Positions 47,610 through 58,089 of a stretch of DNA of 64,000 nucleotides are shown here, piece by piece. Numbering within the stretch: the stretch's first letter is position 1; each line of letters opens with the position of its first letter. Where the stretch lies: positions 59,477 through 123,476 of the forward strand of contig JADJVD010000009.1 in assembly GCA_016716745.1 (NCBI GenBank). Reading direction: 5' to 3'. The stretch comes from Hyphomicrobiales bacterium (GTDB lineage Bacteria > Pseudomonadota > Alphaproteobacteria > Rhizobiales > Beijerinckiaceae). The position numbers were made by a program, and so were the translations under genes. Under the pieces are notes generated by a model, which was not told the DNA's origin, made no database searches, and saw only the letters and a list, made by a program, of their open reading frames with translations.

Positions 47610-49211
47610 ATGAAGCGGCTTCTCCGATTGATCGGAGCATTCCTCCTGCTCGCGCTGTCGTCAGCCCTCGCGCCGGCGGCGGCGCAAGGCGAGGGCTCCA
47701 TCGCCGGCTTCGCCGCCGACGACTATAGCGAAACGGACAAGGCGCTCGGCGCCCTCGCGGCGAGCGCGCGGCCGGATGCGCCCGCCATCGTCGAGGCCCT
47801 GCGCGATGGCCGCCTCCTCGCCAGTCCGTCGACGAAGCTCGTCGTCTACAAGGATGCGAAAGGCGCGACGCTCGACGCCGCGACCGGCCTGCCCGCCGCG
47901 GCCGCTCCCGCCGACCTCGCGCCCGTCCGCCTCAACAATCGTCTGCGCCGTTCCGTCGACGCCGCGCTCGGCTCGCTGACGTTGATGTCATCCGACCCCG
48001 CCCGCCGCCTCGCGGCCGCGCAATCCGCCTTCAAGGCGCGCGACGCAAATGCTCTGCCGGCGCTCGAAGCGGCGCTCGCCAAGGAAAGCGACGCGCGCAT
48101 CCAGCGCGAACTTGCCGCGGCGCGCGCCGCGATCCTCGCCGCCAAGGCCGATGCGCCGGAGGCTCAGCGCATCGCGGCCGTCGACACCCTCCGCGACCGC
48201 GGCGATCAGGACGCGCGAACCGCGCTCGCCGTCGTCGTCGCCAACAGCCAGGGCGCCCTCAAGGCGACGGCCGACGAAGCCTTGCGCCATGTCGACAGCG
48301 GCCTCGCGCTGTGGGCGAACGCGCAAAATGTCTGGTACGGCCTGTCGCTCGGCTCGGTGCTGCTGCTCGCCGCCATCGGCCTCGCCATCACCTTCGGCGT
48401 GATGGGCGTCATCAACATGGCGCATGGCGAGATGGTGATGCTCGGCGCCTACACGACCTTCGTCGTGCAGGAGTGGATCCGCGCGCACAATCCCGCCCTG
48501 TTCGACGTCTCGCTGCTGATCGCCCTGCCGCTGGCGTTCGTCGTCACGGGCGCCGTCGGCGTGCTGATCGAGCGAACCGTCATCCGCTTTCTCTACGGCC
48601 GAGCGCTCGAAACGCTGCTCGCCACATGGGGCGTGTCGCTGATCCTGCAACAGGCCGTGCGCACGTGGTTCGGCGCCAACAATCGCGAGGTCGGCGCGCC
48701 GTCCTGGATGTCGGGCTCGTTCGAACTCGGCGGTCTGTCGATCACCTACGGCCGCATGTGGATCGTGGTCTTCACCATCGGCGTCTTCTTCGCCTTGCAA
48801 CTCGTCTTGCGCGCGACGCCTTTCGGTCTGCGGATGCGCGCTGTCACCCAGAACCGGCGCATGGCCTCGGCGATGGGCATCGACACCAACCGCATCGACG
48901 CGCTGGCCTTCGGCCTTGGTTCGGGCATCGCGGGCGTGGCCGGCGTGGCGCTGTCGCAGATCGACAATGTCTCGCCCAATCTCGGTCAGAGCTACATCAT
49001 CGACAGCTTCATGGTCGTCGTCTTCGGCGGCGTCGGCAATCTGTGGGGCACGTTGGTCGCCGCCCTCACGCTCGGCGTCGCCAACAAGTTCCTCGAGCCC
49101 TTCGTCGGCGCAGTGCTCGGCAAGATCGCTCTGCTCGTCTTCATCATCCTGTTCATCCAGAAGCGTCCCAGAGGCATGTTCGCCTTGAAGGGCCGCGCGG
49201 TGGAGGCCTGA
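47610..49211 (+). CDS. urtB: Urea ABC importer permease UrtB
   Basis: A 533-residue permease. As in other UrtB proteins, a signal peptide and a periplasmic helical repeat region of about 220 residues precede the LivH-type membrane domain (from NVWYGLSLGSVLLLAAIGLAITFGVMGVINMAHGEMVMLGAYTTF). The membrane domain contains DNVSPNLGQSYIIDSFMVVVFGGVGNLWGT, a UrtB hallmark. GACAGGCGAGGG lies upstream of the start. Three bases separate it from urtC. Confidence 0.95.
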   Translation: MKRLLRLIGAFLLLALSSALAPAAAQGEGSIAGFAADDYSETDKALGALAASARPDAPAIVEALRDGRLLASPSTKLVVYKDAKGATLDAATGLPAAAAPADLAPVRLNNRLRRSVDAALGSLTLMSSDPARRLAAAQSAFKARDANALPALEAALAKESDARIQRELAAARAAILAAKADAPEAQRIAAVDTLRDRGDQDARTALAVVVANSQGALKATADEALRHVDSGLALWANAQNVWYGLSLGSVLLLAAIGLAITFGVMGVINMAHGEMVMLGAYTTFVVQEWIRAHNPALFDVSLLIALPLAFVVTGAVGVLIERTVIRFLYGRALETLLATWGVSLILQQAVRTWFGANNREVGAPSWMSGSFELGGLSITYGRMWIVVFTIGVFFALQLVLRATPFGLRMRAVTQNRRMASAMGIDTNRIDALAFGLGSGIAGVAGVALSQIDNVSPNLGQSYIIDSFMVVVFGGVGNLWGTLVAALTLGVANKFLEPFVGAVLGKIALLVFIILFIQKRPRGMFALKGRAVEA

Positions 49212-49214
49212 GCC

Positions 49215-50341
49215 GTGGTTCTGACAACGCGCCTTCTCGATCGTCGCGGCCTCGTCTTCGTCGGCATTCTCGTCGCCGCCGCGCTGATCGTGCCGGTCCT
49301 TGCGCTGGCCCCGCCGAAAGGGTCGGCTCTCCATATCCCGCCCTATGTCGTCGCGTTGATGGGCAAGTATCTGTGCTATGCGCTGCTCGCCCTCTCGCTC
49401 GACCTCGTCTGGGGCTATTGCGGCATTCTCTCGCTCGGTCACGGCGCGTTCTTCGCGCTCGGCGGCTATGCGATGGGCATGTATCTGATGCGCCAGATCG
49501 GCCGCGCGGCGTCTACGCGCATCCGATCCTGCCCGATTTCATGGTGTTCTTGAACTGGAAGGAGCTGCCCCTCACCTGGTGGGGCTTCGCCTCCTTCCCC
49601 TACGCGATGGCGATGGTGCTGATCGTGCCGGGCCTGCTCGCTTTCGCCTTCGGCTGGTTCGCCTTCCGCTCGCGCGTCACCGGCGTCTATCTGTCGATCA
49701 TCACGCAGGCGATGACCTACGCGCTGCTGCTCGCCTTCTTCCGCAACGACATGGGCTTCGGCGGCAACAACGGCCTGACCGACTTCAAGGACATTCTCGG
49801 CTTCCCCGTGCAGGCGGACGCCACGCGCGCCGCGCTCTTCTCGCTCAGTGCGCTCGCGCTCGTCGGCGGATACATGGTCGCGCGCTACGTCGTGACGTCG
49901 AAATTCGGCAAGCTGCTCGTCGCCATTCGCGACGCCGAGAGCCGCACGCGCTTCATCGGATACCGCGTCGACGCCTACAAGCTGCTGGTCTTCGTCCTCT
50001 CCGCGATGATGGCGGGCGTCGCCGGCGCGCTGTACGTGCCGCAGGTCGGCATCATCAATCCCGGCGAGTTCGCGCCGGCCAATTCCATCGAGGCGGTCAT
50101 CTGGGTGGCGACGGGCGGGCGCGGAACCCTCGTCGGTGCGGCGCTCGGCGCTGTGCTGGTCAACTTCGGCAAGACCATCTTCACCGGCGCGCTGCCGGAA
50201 TACTGGCTCTTCGCGCTCGGCTTTCTCTTCGTTCTGGTGACGCTGCTGTTGCCGAAGGGCGTGCTGGGCGCATGGGATCAACTGTTCGGCCGGTTGCGTC
50301 GCGCCAGAGCGCCGACGACCGGTGTTGCAGCCGCGGAGTGA
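49215..50341 (+). CDS. urtC: Urea ABC importer permease UrtC, frame broken near 49502
   Basis: About 375 residues if repaired, starting with GTG at 49215. The first part has SLDLVWGYCGILSLGHGAFFALGGYAMGMYLMRQIG; a missing C in the run at 49502-49503 breaks the frame, after which RGVYAHPILPDFMVFLNWKELPLTWWGF, GFGGNNGLTDFKDILGF and the LivM-type loop AIRDAESRTRFIGYRVDAYK continue normally to 50341. The perfect match on both sides speaks for a consensus error. Confidence 0.93.
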
Positions 50342-50346
50342 TCGCA

Positions 50347-51105
50347 ATGGAACAACTGCCGCCGCTGACATCGACCTTGCTCTATCTCGACAACGTGCAA
50401 GTGTCCTTCGACGGATACAGGGCGCTGCGCGGCCTCTCGCTCGCGCTCGAACCCGGCGAGATGCGCGCCATCATCGGCCCGAACGGCGCCGGCAAGACGA
50501 CGATGATGGACGTCATCACCGGCAAGACGCGGCCGGACGACGGCGAAGTCCTCTTCGAGGGTCAGCTCGATCTCACGACGCTCGACGAGGCGGCGATCGC
50601 CGAACTCGGCATCGGCCGCAAGTTCCAGAAGCCGACCGTGTTCGAGAGCCACACGGTCGACGACAACATTCTGCTCGCGCTGAAGGCGCCGCGCGGCGCC
50701 CTCGCCACGCTGTTCGGCGCCGCCCCTTCGCGCGAGCGCGAGCGGATCGACGAAATCCTTGAAACGACGCGGCTGACGGCCCATCGTCATCGCATGGCCG
50801 CCGATCTGTCGCACGGGCAGAAGCAGTGGCTGGAGATCGGCATGCTGCTGGCGCAGGACCCCAAGCTCCTGCTCGTCGACGAGCCCGTCGCCGGCATGAC
50901 GGACGCCGAGACGGCGGCGACCGCAGAACTGCTGCGCCGCATCGCCAGGGATCACTCCGTCGTCGTCGTCGAGCACGACATGTCCTTCGTGCGCGATCTC
51001 GGCGTCAAGGTCACGGTGCTGCACGAAGGCGCGGTGCTGGCCGAGGGCCCGCTCGATCAGGTCTCGGCCGACGAGCGCGTGATCGAAGTCTATCTGGGGC
51101 GCTGA
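50347..51105 (+). CDS. urtD: Urea ABC importer ATPase UrtD
   Basis: A 252-residue ATPase of the LivG type. Walker A GPNGAGKTT, the UrtD-typical GIGRKFQKPTVFESHTVDDN Q-loop region, LSHGQKQWLEIGM signature and LLLVDEPVAGM Walker B. It starts five bases after urtC and precedes urtE by three. Confidence 0.96.
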   Translation: MEQLPPLTSTLLYLDNVQVSFDGYRALRGLSLALEPGEMRAIIGPNGAGKTTMMDVITGKTRPDDGEVLFEGQLDLTTLDEAAIAELGIGRKFQKPTVFESHTVDDNILLALKAPRGALATLFGAAPSRERERIDEILETTRLTAHRHRMAADLSHGQKQWLEIGMLLAQDPKLLLVDEPVAGMTDAETAATAELLRRIARDHSVVVVEHDMSFVRDLGVKVTVLHEGAVLAEGPLDQVSADERVIEVYLGR

Positions 51106-51108
51106 GCG

Positions 51109-51804
51109 ATGCTGACCGTCTCCAACGTCGATCTCTATTACGGCGCCGCGCAGGCGCTGCGCTCCGTCTCGTTGCAGGTCAAGCCTGGTCGCGTGATGTG
51201 CGTGATGGGCCGCAACGGCGTCGGCAAGACCTCGCTGCTGCGCGCCATCGTCGGCCAGCAGCCCGTCGCCGCCGGCGACATAAGCTGGAACGAGGAAACG
51301 CTTCTCGGACTCGCCCCGCACGAGCGCGCGCGGCGCGGCGTCGCCTTCGTGCCGCAGGGTCGCGAGATTTTTCCGCTTCTCACCGTGAAGGAGAATCTCG
51401 AAACGGGTTATGCGCCGATCCCCCGCCGCGAACGCTTCGTCCCTAACGAGATTTTCGACCTGTTTCCCGTTCTGGCCGACATGATGGGGCGGCGCGGCGG
51501 CGATCTGTCGGGCGGCCAGCAGCAGCAGCTCGCCATCGCCCGCGCGCTGGTGACCCGGCCGAAGCTGCTCGTCCTCGACGAACCGACCGAGGGCATCCAG
51601 CCCTCGATCATCAAGGACATCGGCCGCGCAATCACGTATCTTCGCGCCAAGGGCGACATGGCGATCCTGCTCGTCGAACAGTATTTCGAGTTCGCGCGCG
51701 ACCTTGCCGACGATTACGCGGTGATGGATCGCGGCGCGGTCGTGCTCGCGGGAGAGCGCGCCGCGATGGTGGAGAGCGATGTCAGAAGCCGACTCTCCGT
51801 CTAA
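51109..51804 (+). CDS. urtE: Urea ABC importer ATPase UrtE
   Basis: A 231-residue ATPase of the LivF type: Walker A GRNGVGKTS, signature LSGGQQQQLAIARAL, Walker B LLVLDEPTEGIQPSII. The GIQPSII variant is characteristic of UrtE. Its end overlaps ureD by 26 bases, tying the importer directly to the urease genes. Confidence 0.96.
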   Translation: MLTVSNVDLYYGAAQALRSVSLQVKPGRVMCVMGRNGVGKTSLLRAIVGQQPVAAGDISWNEETLLGLAPHERARRGVAFVPQGREIFPLLTVKENLETGYAPIPRRERFVPNEIFDLFPVLADMMGRRGGDLSGGQQQQLAIARALVTRPKLLVLDEPTEGIQPSIIKDIGRAITYLRAKGDMAILLVEQYFEFARDLADDYAVMDRGAVVLAGERAAMVESDVRSRLSV

Positions 51805-52627
51805 CCGGTCCGATGGGATCGCGTTGCCGGCCTATGTGCGGGCGACGGGGCGGATTCGCGCGCGCTTCGCCGCGCATGGCGCGCGCACGCGCGTCGCCGA
51901 AGTCTACGAGTCCGGCGGTTACCGCCTGCGCTTTCCGCGCGCCGGAGAGGCGTGCGAGGCGGTGATCGTCAACACCGGCGGCGGCGTCGTCGGCGGCGAC
52001 GACGTCGAGATCGCGCTTGAAGCGGGCGCGGGCGCTCATGTCGTGGCGACAACCACGGCGGCCGAAAAAATCTATCGCTCGGACGGGGCGACCGCGCGCG
52101 TCAAGGTGGAGCTCGACGCCGGTCCCGGCGCAAGGCTCGACTGGCTGCCGCAAGAGACGATCCTGTTCGACGGCGCCTCGCTCGTCCGTCGGCTCGACGT
52201 CTCGCTCGCCGCCGACGCGCGCGTCACCTTGCTGGAGAGCGTCGTCTTCGGCCGCGGCGCGATGGGCGAATCCTGCGGCGCGGGTCTGTTTCACGATCGC
52301 TGGCGCGTGCGCCGCGACGGCCGGCTGGTGTTCGCCGAGGAAATGCGCTTCGACGGGCGGATCGACAGTCTGCTCGACCGTCTCGCGCTAGGCGGCGGCG
52401 CGCGCGCCGCGGCGACCCTCGTGCATATCGCGCCCGACGCGGAAGCACGTCTCGAAGCGCTTCGCGGCGCCTTGCCGGAGCGCGCCTGCGAGGCCGCCGC
52501 CAGCGCATGGGACGGGCTGCTCGCGGCGCGCTTCGTCTCACCCTCGCCGGAAGCCCTGCGCGCCGCTATCGTTGCGTCGGTCGTCGCGCTGCGCGGCGCC
52601 GAGCTGCCGCGCCTGTGGCGCAGTTGA
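51779..52627 (+). CDS. ureD: Urease accessory protein UreD
   Basis: A 282-residue chaperone that, with UreF and UreG, prepares apo-urease for nickel insertion. RLRFPRAGEACEAVIVNTGGGVVGGDDVEI and the EKIYRSDGATARV and WLPQETILFDGASLVRRLDV segments are UreD hallmarks. The start is set by GGAGAGCG inside the end of urtE. First gene of the urease block. Confidence 0.95.
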   Translation: MSEADSPSNRSDGIALPAYVRATGRIRARFAAHGARTRVAEVYESGGYRLRFPRAGEACEAVIVNTGGGVVGGDDVEIALEAGAGAHVVATTTAAEKIYRSDGATARVKVELDAGPGARLDWLPQETILFDGASLVRRLDVSLAADARVTLLESVVFGRGAMGESCGAGLFHDRWRVRRDGRLVFAEEMRFDGRIDSLLDRLALGGGARAAATLVHIAPDAEARLEALRGALPERACEAAASAWDGLLAARFVSPSPEALRAAIVASVVALRGAELPRLWRS

Positions 52628-52646
52628 CGCCAAACGGAGCCCCCCG

Positions 52647-53267
52647 ATGAACCTGACGCCGCGCGAAAAGGACAAGCTGCTCGTCGCCATGGCGGCGATG
52701 GTCGCGCGTCGCCGGCTCGAGCGCGGCGTGAAGCTCAACCACCCCGAAGCCGTAGCGCTGATCACCGACACGGTGGTCGAGGGCGCGCGCGACGGCCGCA
52801 GCGTCGCCGAACTGATGCATGCCGGCGCGCATGTTGTCACGCGCTCGCAGGTGATGGAGGGGATTCCCGAGATGATCCACGACGTGCAGGTGGAGGCAAC
52901 CTTCCCCGACGGCACCAAGCTCGTCACTGTGCATCGTCCGATCCGGGGGCCCGCCTCACGGCTCACGCCGGGCGAGGTGATCGCCGCCCCCGGCGACATC
53001 GTGATGAACGAGGGGCGCGCCACTGTCTCGATCAGCGTAGCCAATACCCGTGACCGGCCGGTGCAGGTCGGCTCGCACTATCATTTCTTCGAGACGAATC
53101 CTGCCCTGAAGTTCGATCGCGCGAAGGCGCGCGGCATGCGCCTCGACATTCCAGCCGGCACGGCGGTGCGCTTCGAGCCGGGCCAGACGCGCGAGGTGAC
53201 GCTCGTCGCCTTCGCCGGCGCGCGCGAGGTCTACGGCTTCCGCCAGGAGATCATGGGCAAGCTCTGA
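52647..53267 (+). CDS. ureAB: Fused urease gamma/beta subunit (UreA-UreB)
   Basis: A single 206-residue chain: residues 1-100 are UreA (MNLTPREKDKLLVAMAAMVARR, VMEGIPEMIHDVQVEATFPDGTKLVTVHRPI) and about 106-206 are UreB (PGEVIAAPGDIVMN, RPVQVGSHYHFFETNPALKFDR, GFRQEIMGKL). The join is a five-residue linker. Separate ureA and ureB genes are the common state; fusions are known in Helicobacter and several other lineages. CGGAGCC precedes the ATG. The chain packs with UreC in the (alpha-beta-gamma)3 enzyme. Confidence 0.95.
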   Translation: MNLTPREKDKLLVAMAAMVARRRLERGVKLNHPEAVALITDTVVEGARDGRSVAELMHAGAHVVTRSQVMEGIPEMIHDVQVEATFPDGTKLVTVHRPIRGPASRLTPGEVIAAPGDIVMNEGRATVSISVANTRDRPVQVGSHYHFFETNPALKFDRAKARGMRLDIPAGTAVRFEPGQTREVTLVAFAGAREVYGFRQEIMGKL

Positions 53268-53294
53268 CGCGCCGACGGAGGCCGCCTTGCGCTC

Positions 53295-53471
53295 TTGGTG
53301 GGGTCGTGGCGGCCGTCGTGCCTGCGACGGGTTGCGGCGGCGGGCACTGACTGTCCGTGGTGCGGCGGCGGCGCGCGACGACTGGTCGACGCGCTGGAGG
53401 CGGCGCGCCCCGCGGACGAAAATCTGCCGCCCGAATTCCTGTCCGCCGCCTGGCGCAAGCCGAAGGATTGA
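53295..53471 (+). CDS. Possible small CxxC protein between ureAB and ureC
   Basis: The 208-bp gap between ureAB and ureC is longer than the other gaps of the operon. It contains a reading frame ending at 53471 whose second half, TDCPWCGGGARRLVDALEAARPADENLPPEF, looks protein-like: a CPWC zinc-ribbon-type pair and an amphipathic helix. It would start at TTG 53295 or GTG 53298; a better ribosome site (ACGGAGG) points to a TTG at 53287 in another frame, so a further single-base error is possible. I do not recognise the protein. Confidence 0.35.
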   Translation: MVGSWRPSCLRRVAAAGTDCPWCGGGARRLVDALEAARPADENLPPEFLSAAWRKPKD

Positions 53472-53475
53472 CGCG

Positions 53476-55187
<1,712 letters not shown>

Positions 55188-55253
55188 GCGCGGGCGTTTC
55201 CGCGCCGCGCCGGGCGTGGTAAAGCGTTCCCACGATTTCAGGAGATGTTGGCG

Positions 55254-55910
55254 ATGTTGCGCGCAAACGAGGTTCGCCCCCGCGACGGCTGGTCCGGATC
55301 GGCCGCCGATACGGTCGTGCTCGACTACGACGACCGCCATCGCCGGCGCATGACGATGACCGGCGTCGGCGGGCTGGAGTTTCTGCTCGATCTCGAGGAC
55401 GCGGTGATGCTGCGCACGGGCGATGCGCTGGCGCTGGAGGACGGCCGCCTCGTCGAGGTCGTCGCCGCGCCGGAGGAACTCGCCGAGATCCGCTGCGCCT
55501 CGGCCGAACATCTCGTCCGCGTCGCCTGGCATCTCGGAAACCGCCATCTGCCGACGCAGATCGTCGGCCAGAAGCTGCGCATCCGCCGCGATCACGTGAT
55601 CGAGGAGATGGTGGCGGGCCTGGGCGCCAAGGTGACGCCGATCGAGGCGCCGTTCGACCCCGAAGGCGGCGCCTACGCCCAGCACGTCGCCACGCAGGGA
55701 CACGATCACGGGCACGGCCATCATCACGCCCACGATCACCATCATGATCACGCGGGCCACGATCACGCGCACGAGCATCATCACGCGCATGGCGGATGCT
55801 GCGGCGGACATGGACACGAACATGGCCACACGCATGGCCGCAAGCACGACCACGCTCATAAGCACGACCATGCGCATGGCGGTTGCGGCTGCGGCCACAA
55901 GCACGATTGA
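55254..55910 (+). CDS. ureE: Urease nickel chaperone UreE with long His-rich tail
   Basis: 218 residues from the ATG at 55254, which is spaced correctly from CAGGAG; an ATG at 55245 directly abuts that site. The N-terminal domain and the RVAWHLGNRHLPTQI metal-binding region (His in GNRH) are typical. The last 75 or so residues contain about 32 His and several Cys (HDHGHGHHHAHDHHHDH and similar), a nickel-storing tail as in Klebsiella UreE but longer. It hands nickel to UreG. Confidence 0.95.
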   Translation: MLRANEVRPRDGWSGSAADTVVLDYDDRHRRRMTMTGVGGLEFLLDLEDAVMLRTGDALALEDGRLVEVVAAPEELAEIRCASAEHLVRVAWHLGNRHLPTQIVGQKLRIRRDHVIEEMVAGLGAKVTPIEAPFDPEGGAYAQHVATQGHDHGHGHHHAHDHHHDHAGHDHAHEHHHAHGGCCGGHGHEHGHTHGRKHDHAHKHDHAHGGCGCGHKHD

Positions 55911-55943
55911 CGGAGCCGCGCTCTGATCCTGTCGCCGCTGTTC

Positions 55944-56585
55944 GTGTGGTTGTCGCCGGCCTTTCCGGTCGGCGCCTTCGCCTATAGCCACGCGCTGGAA
56001 TGGGCCGTCGAGTCGGGCGCGGCGCATGACGCGGCGAGCGTCGAGACGTGGATCGTCGATCTCGTCGAGCGCGGCTCGCTGCGCAACGATCTCGTGCTGT
56101 TCGCCGCCGCTTACCGCGCGGTGGAGGCCGGGGACGCGGCCGCGCTGCGCGAGGTCGACGAACTGGCGCTGGCGCTCGCCGGCGCGCGCGAACGCAGACT
56201 CGAGAGCGCGGGGCAGGGCGCGGCCTTCCTCGTCGCCGTCCGCGCGGCTTGGCCTGCGCCGGGACTCGATCTGTTCGGCGAGGGCGATCACGCCTACGCC
56301 GTCGCAGTCGCCGCCGCCGCCGCCGCGCACCGCCTGAAGCTGCCGGAGGCGGCCGCGGCCTATGCGCTCGCCTTCGTCGCCAATCTCGTCTCGGCCGCGG
56401 TGCGCCTCGGGCCCATCGGCCAGACCGACGGGCAGCGCATTACGGCCGCGCTGTTCCCGCGCCTCGTCGAGGCGGCGCGCATCGCGGCGGGCTCGACGCT
56501 CGACGATCTCGGCGGCTGCGCGCTACGCTCCGACATCGCCGCCATGCGTCACGAAACCCAGTATTCGAGGCTCTTTCGCTCATGA
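55944..56585 (+). CDS. ureF: Urease accessory protein UreF (start uncertain)
   Basis: At least 213 residues. WLSPAFPVGAFAYSHALEWAVESG is the UreF signature, and GRMH-like and LRSDIAAMRHETQYSRLFRS C-terminal motifs are present. The GTG at 55944 falls inside the conserved N-terminus (LFVWLSPAFPVG), so the real start is probably upstream; in frame there is no ATG between the ureE stop and this point, only CTG at 55923, which is well spaced from GGAG at 55912-55915. UreF acts with UreD and UreG as the GTPase-activating part of the maturation complex. Its stop overlaps the ureG start (ATGA). Confidence 0.92.
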   Translation: MWLSPAFPVGAFAYSHALEWAVESGAAHDAASVETWIVDLVERGSLRNDLVLFAAAYRAVEAGDAAALREVDELALALAGARERRLESAGQGAAFLVAVRAAWPAPGLDLFGEGDHAYAVAVAAAAAAHRLKLPEAAAAYALAFVANLVSAAVRLGPIGQTDGQRITAALFPRLVEAARIAAGSTLDDLGGCALRSDIAAMRHETQYSRLFRS

Positions 56586-57196
56586 CATCGCAACACGGAC
56601 CTCTGCGCGTCGGCATCGGGGGGCCTGTCGGCTCGGGCAAGACGGCGCTGATGGAGCGGCTCTGCAAGCTCTTCGCGCCGCGCTATGACATCGCCGCGAT
56701 CACCAACGACATCTACACGAAGGAGGATGCGCGCATCCTCACCGAGGCGGGCGCGCTGCCGGCCGAGCGCATCATGGGCGTGGAGACGGGCGGCTGCCCG
56801 CACACCGCGATCCGCGAGGACGCCTCGATCAACCTCGCGGCGATCGACGAGATGCGAAAGCGCTTTCCGAAGCTCGACATCGTGCTCGTCGAGTCGGGCG
56901 GCGACAATCTCGCCGCCACCTTCTCGCCCGAGCTCGCCGATCTGACGATCTATGTCATCGACGTGTCGGGCGGCGAGAAGATCCCGCGCAAGGGCGGCCC
57001 CGGCATCACGCGCTCGGATCTGCTCGTCATCAACAAGACCGATCTCGCGCCTTATGTCGGCGCCTCGCTCGAGGTGATGGACCGCGACGCAAAGCTGATG
57101 CGCAAGCAGCGCCCCTTCGTCTTCACCAACATGAAGAACGGCGACGGCGTTCAGGCCGTCGCCGATTTCATCGTGCAGCGCGGCGGTCTCGCCTGA
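56582..57196 (+). CDS. ureG: Urease accessory GTPase UreG
   Basis: A 204-residue SIMIBI-class GTPase that drives nickel insertion. Walker A GGPVGSGKT at 13-21, the nickel-binding Cys-Pro-His in ETGGCPHTAIREDAS, the metal-linked Glu in LVESGGDNL and the GTP-base motif NKTD are all present. Last gene of the urt-ure operon; it ends three bases before the convergent mmsB stop. Confidence 0.97.
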   Translation: MTSQHGPLRVGIGGPVGSGKTALMERLCKLFAPRYDIAAITNDIYTKEDARILTEAGALPAERIMGVETGGCPHTAIREDASINLAAIDEMRKRFPKLDIVLVESGGDNLAATFSPELADLTIYVIDVSGGEKIPRKGGPGITRSDLLVINKTDLAPYVGASLEVMDRDAKLMRKQRPFVFTNMKNGDGVQAVADFIVQRGGLA

Positions 57197-57199
57197 GGC

Positions 57200-58087
57200 T
57201 CACGCCTTCGACTGGCCGCGCAAGAAATTGACGATGCCGGAGAAGTCGTCGCCGGCGTGGCCGGCGGCGTTGAACAGCGCGTAGAGCTGGGTGGCCACCG
57301 CGCCCATCGGCGTCGCCGCCCCCGCCGCGCTCGCGGCCTGCTGCGAGAGCAGAAGATCCTTCAGCATCAGCGCCGCAGCGAAGCCCGGCTTGTAGCCGTT
57401 GTTGGCGGGCGAGGTCGGCACCGGGCCGGGCACGGGGCAATAGGTGGTGAGCGACCAGCTTTGACCCGAAGAGGTCGACGACACGTCGTAGAGCGCCTGA
57501 TGTGACAGGCCGAGCTTTTCGGCGAGCACGAAGGCCTCGGCGGTCGCCGCCATCGTCGCGCCCAGAATCATGTTGTTGCAGATTTTCGCGGCCTGCCCGG
57601 CGCCGGGGCCGCCGCAATGCACGATCTTCTTGCCCATCTTCTCGAGCACGGGCCGCGCCGCGGCGAAGGCTTCGTCCGCGCCGCCGCACATGAAGGTGAG
57701 TGTGGCGGCCTTCGCGCCGCCCGTGCCGCCGGAGACCGGCGCGTCGACGGACTTGTGCCCGGCCGCCCGAGCGATCTCGTGCGCCGCGCGCGCGGAATCG
57801 ACGTCGATGGTCGAGGAGTCGATGAACAACGCCCCCTTCGGCGCGGCGGCGGCGATGTCGCGCCAGACGCCCAGCACATGCTTGCCGGCGGGCAGCATGG
57901 AGACGACGATCTCCGCCGTCCTGACGGCCTCGGCCGCCGAGCCGGCGATCGCCGCGCCGGCCTTGCGCGCCTCGTCGATCGAGGCCGGCGCGAGATCGAA
58001 GCCCGTCACCTCGTGGCCGGCCGCGATGAGATTGGCGGCCATCGGGCCGCCCATGTTGCCGAGCCCGATGAATGCGATCTTCGCCAT
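57200..58087 (-). CDS. mmsB: 3-hydroxyisobutyrate dehydrogenase
   Basis: A 295-residue NAD-dependent enzyme of valine degradation, oxidising 3-hydroxyisobutyrate to methylmalonate semialdehyde. KIAFIGLGNMGGPMAANL is the cofactor-binding start, VDAPVSGGTGGAKAATL the substrate-binding motif, and the catalytic Lys lies in GAGQAAKICNNMI. The ATG at 58087 is preceded by GGGAGGAACGTGACC; a GTG six bases upstream is an alternative. It is the last gene of the mms operon. Confidence 0.95.
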   Translation of the reverse strand: MAKIAFIGLGNMGGPMAANLIAAGHEVTGFDLAPASIDEARKAGAAIAGSAAEAVRTAEIVVSMLPAGKHVLGVWRDIAAAAPKGALFIDSSTIDVDSARAAHEIARAAGHKSVDAPVSGGTGGAKAATLTFMCGGADEAFAAARPVLEKMGKKIVHCGGPGAGQAAKICNNMILGATMAATAEAFVLAEKLGLSHQALYDVSSTSSGQSWSLTTYCPVPGPVPTSPANNGYKPGFAAALMLKDLLLSQQAASAAGAATPMGAVATQLYALFNAAGHAGDDFSGIVNFLRGQSKA

Positions 58088-58089
58088 GG

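Noticed and set aside
55690..55907. Satellite-like repeat rich in cacg/atca
   Set aside because: Explained by the His-rich tail of UreE; not a non-coding repeat.
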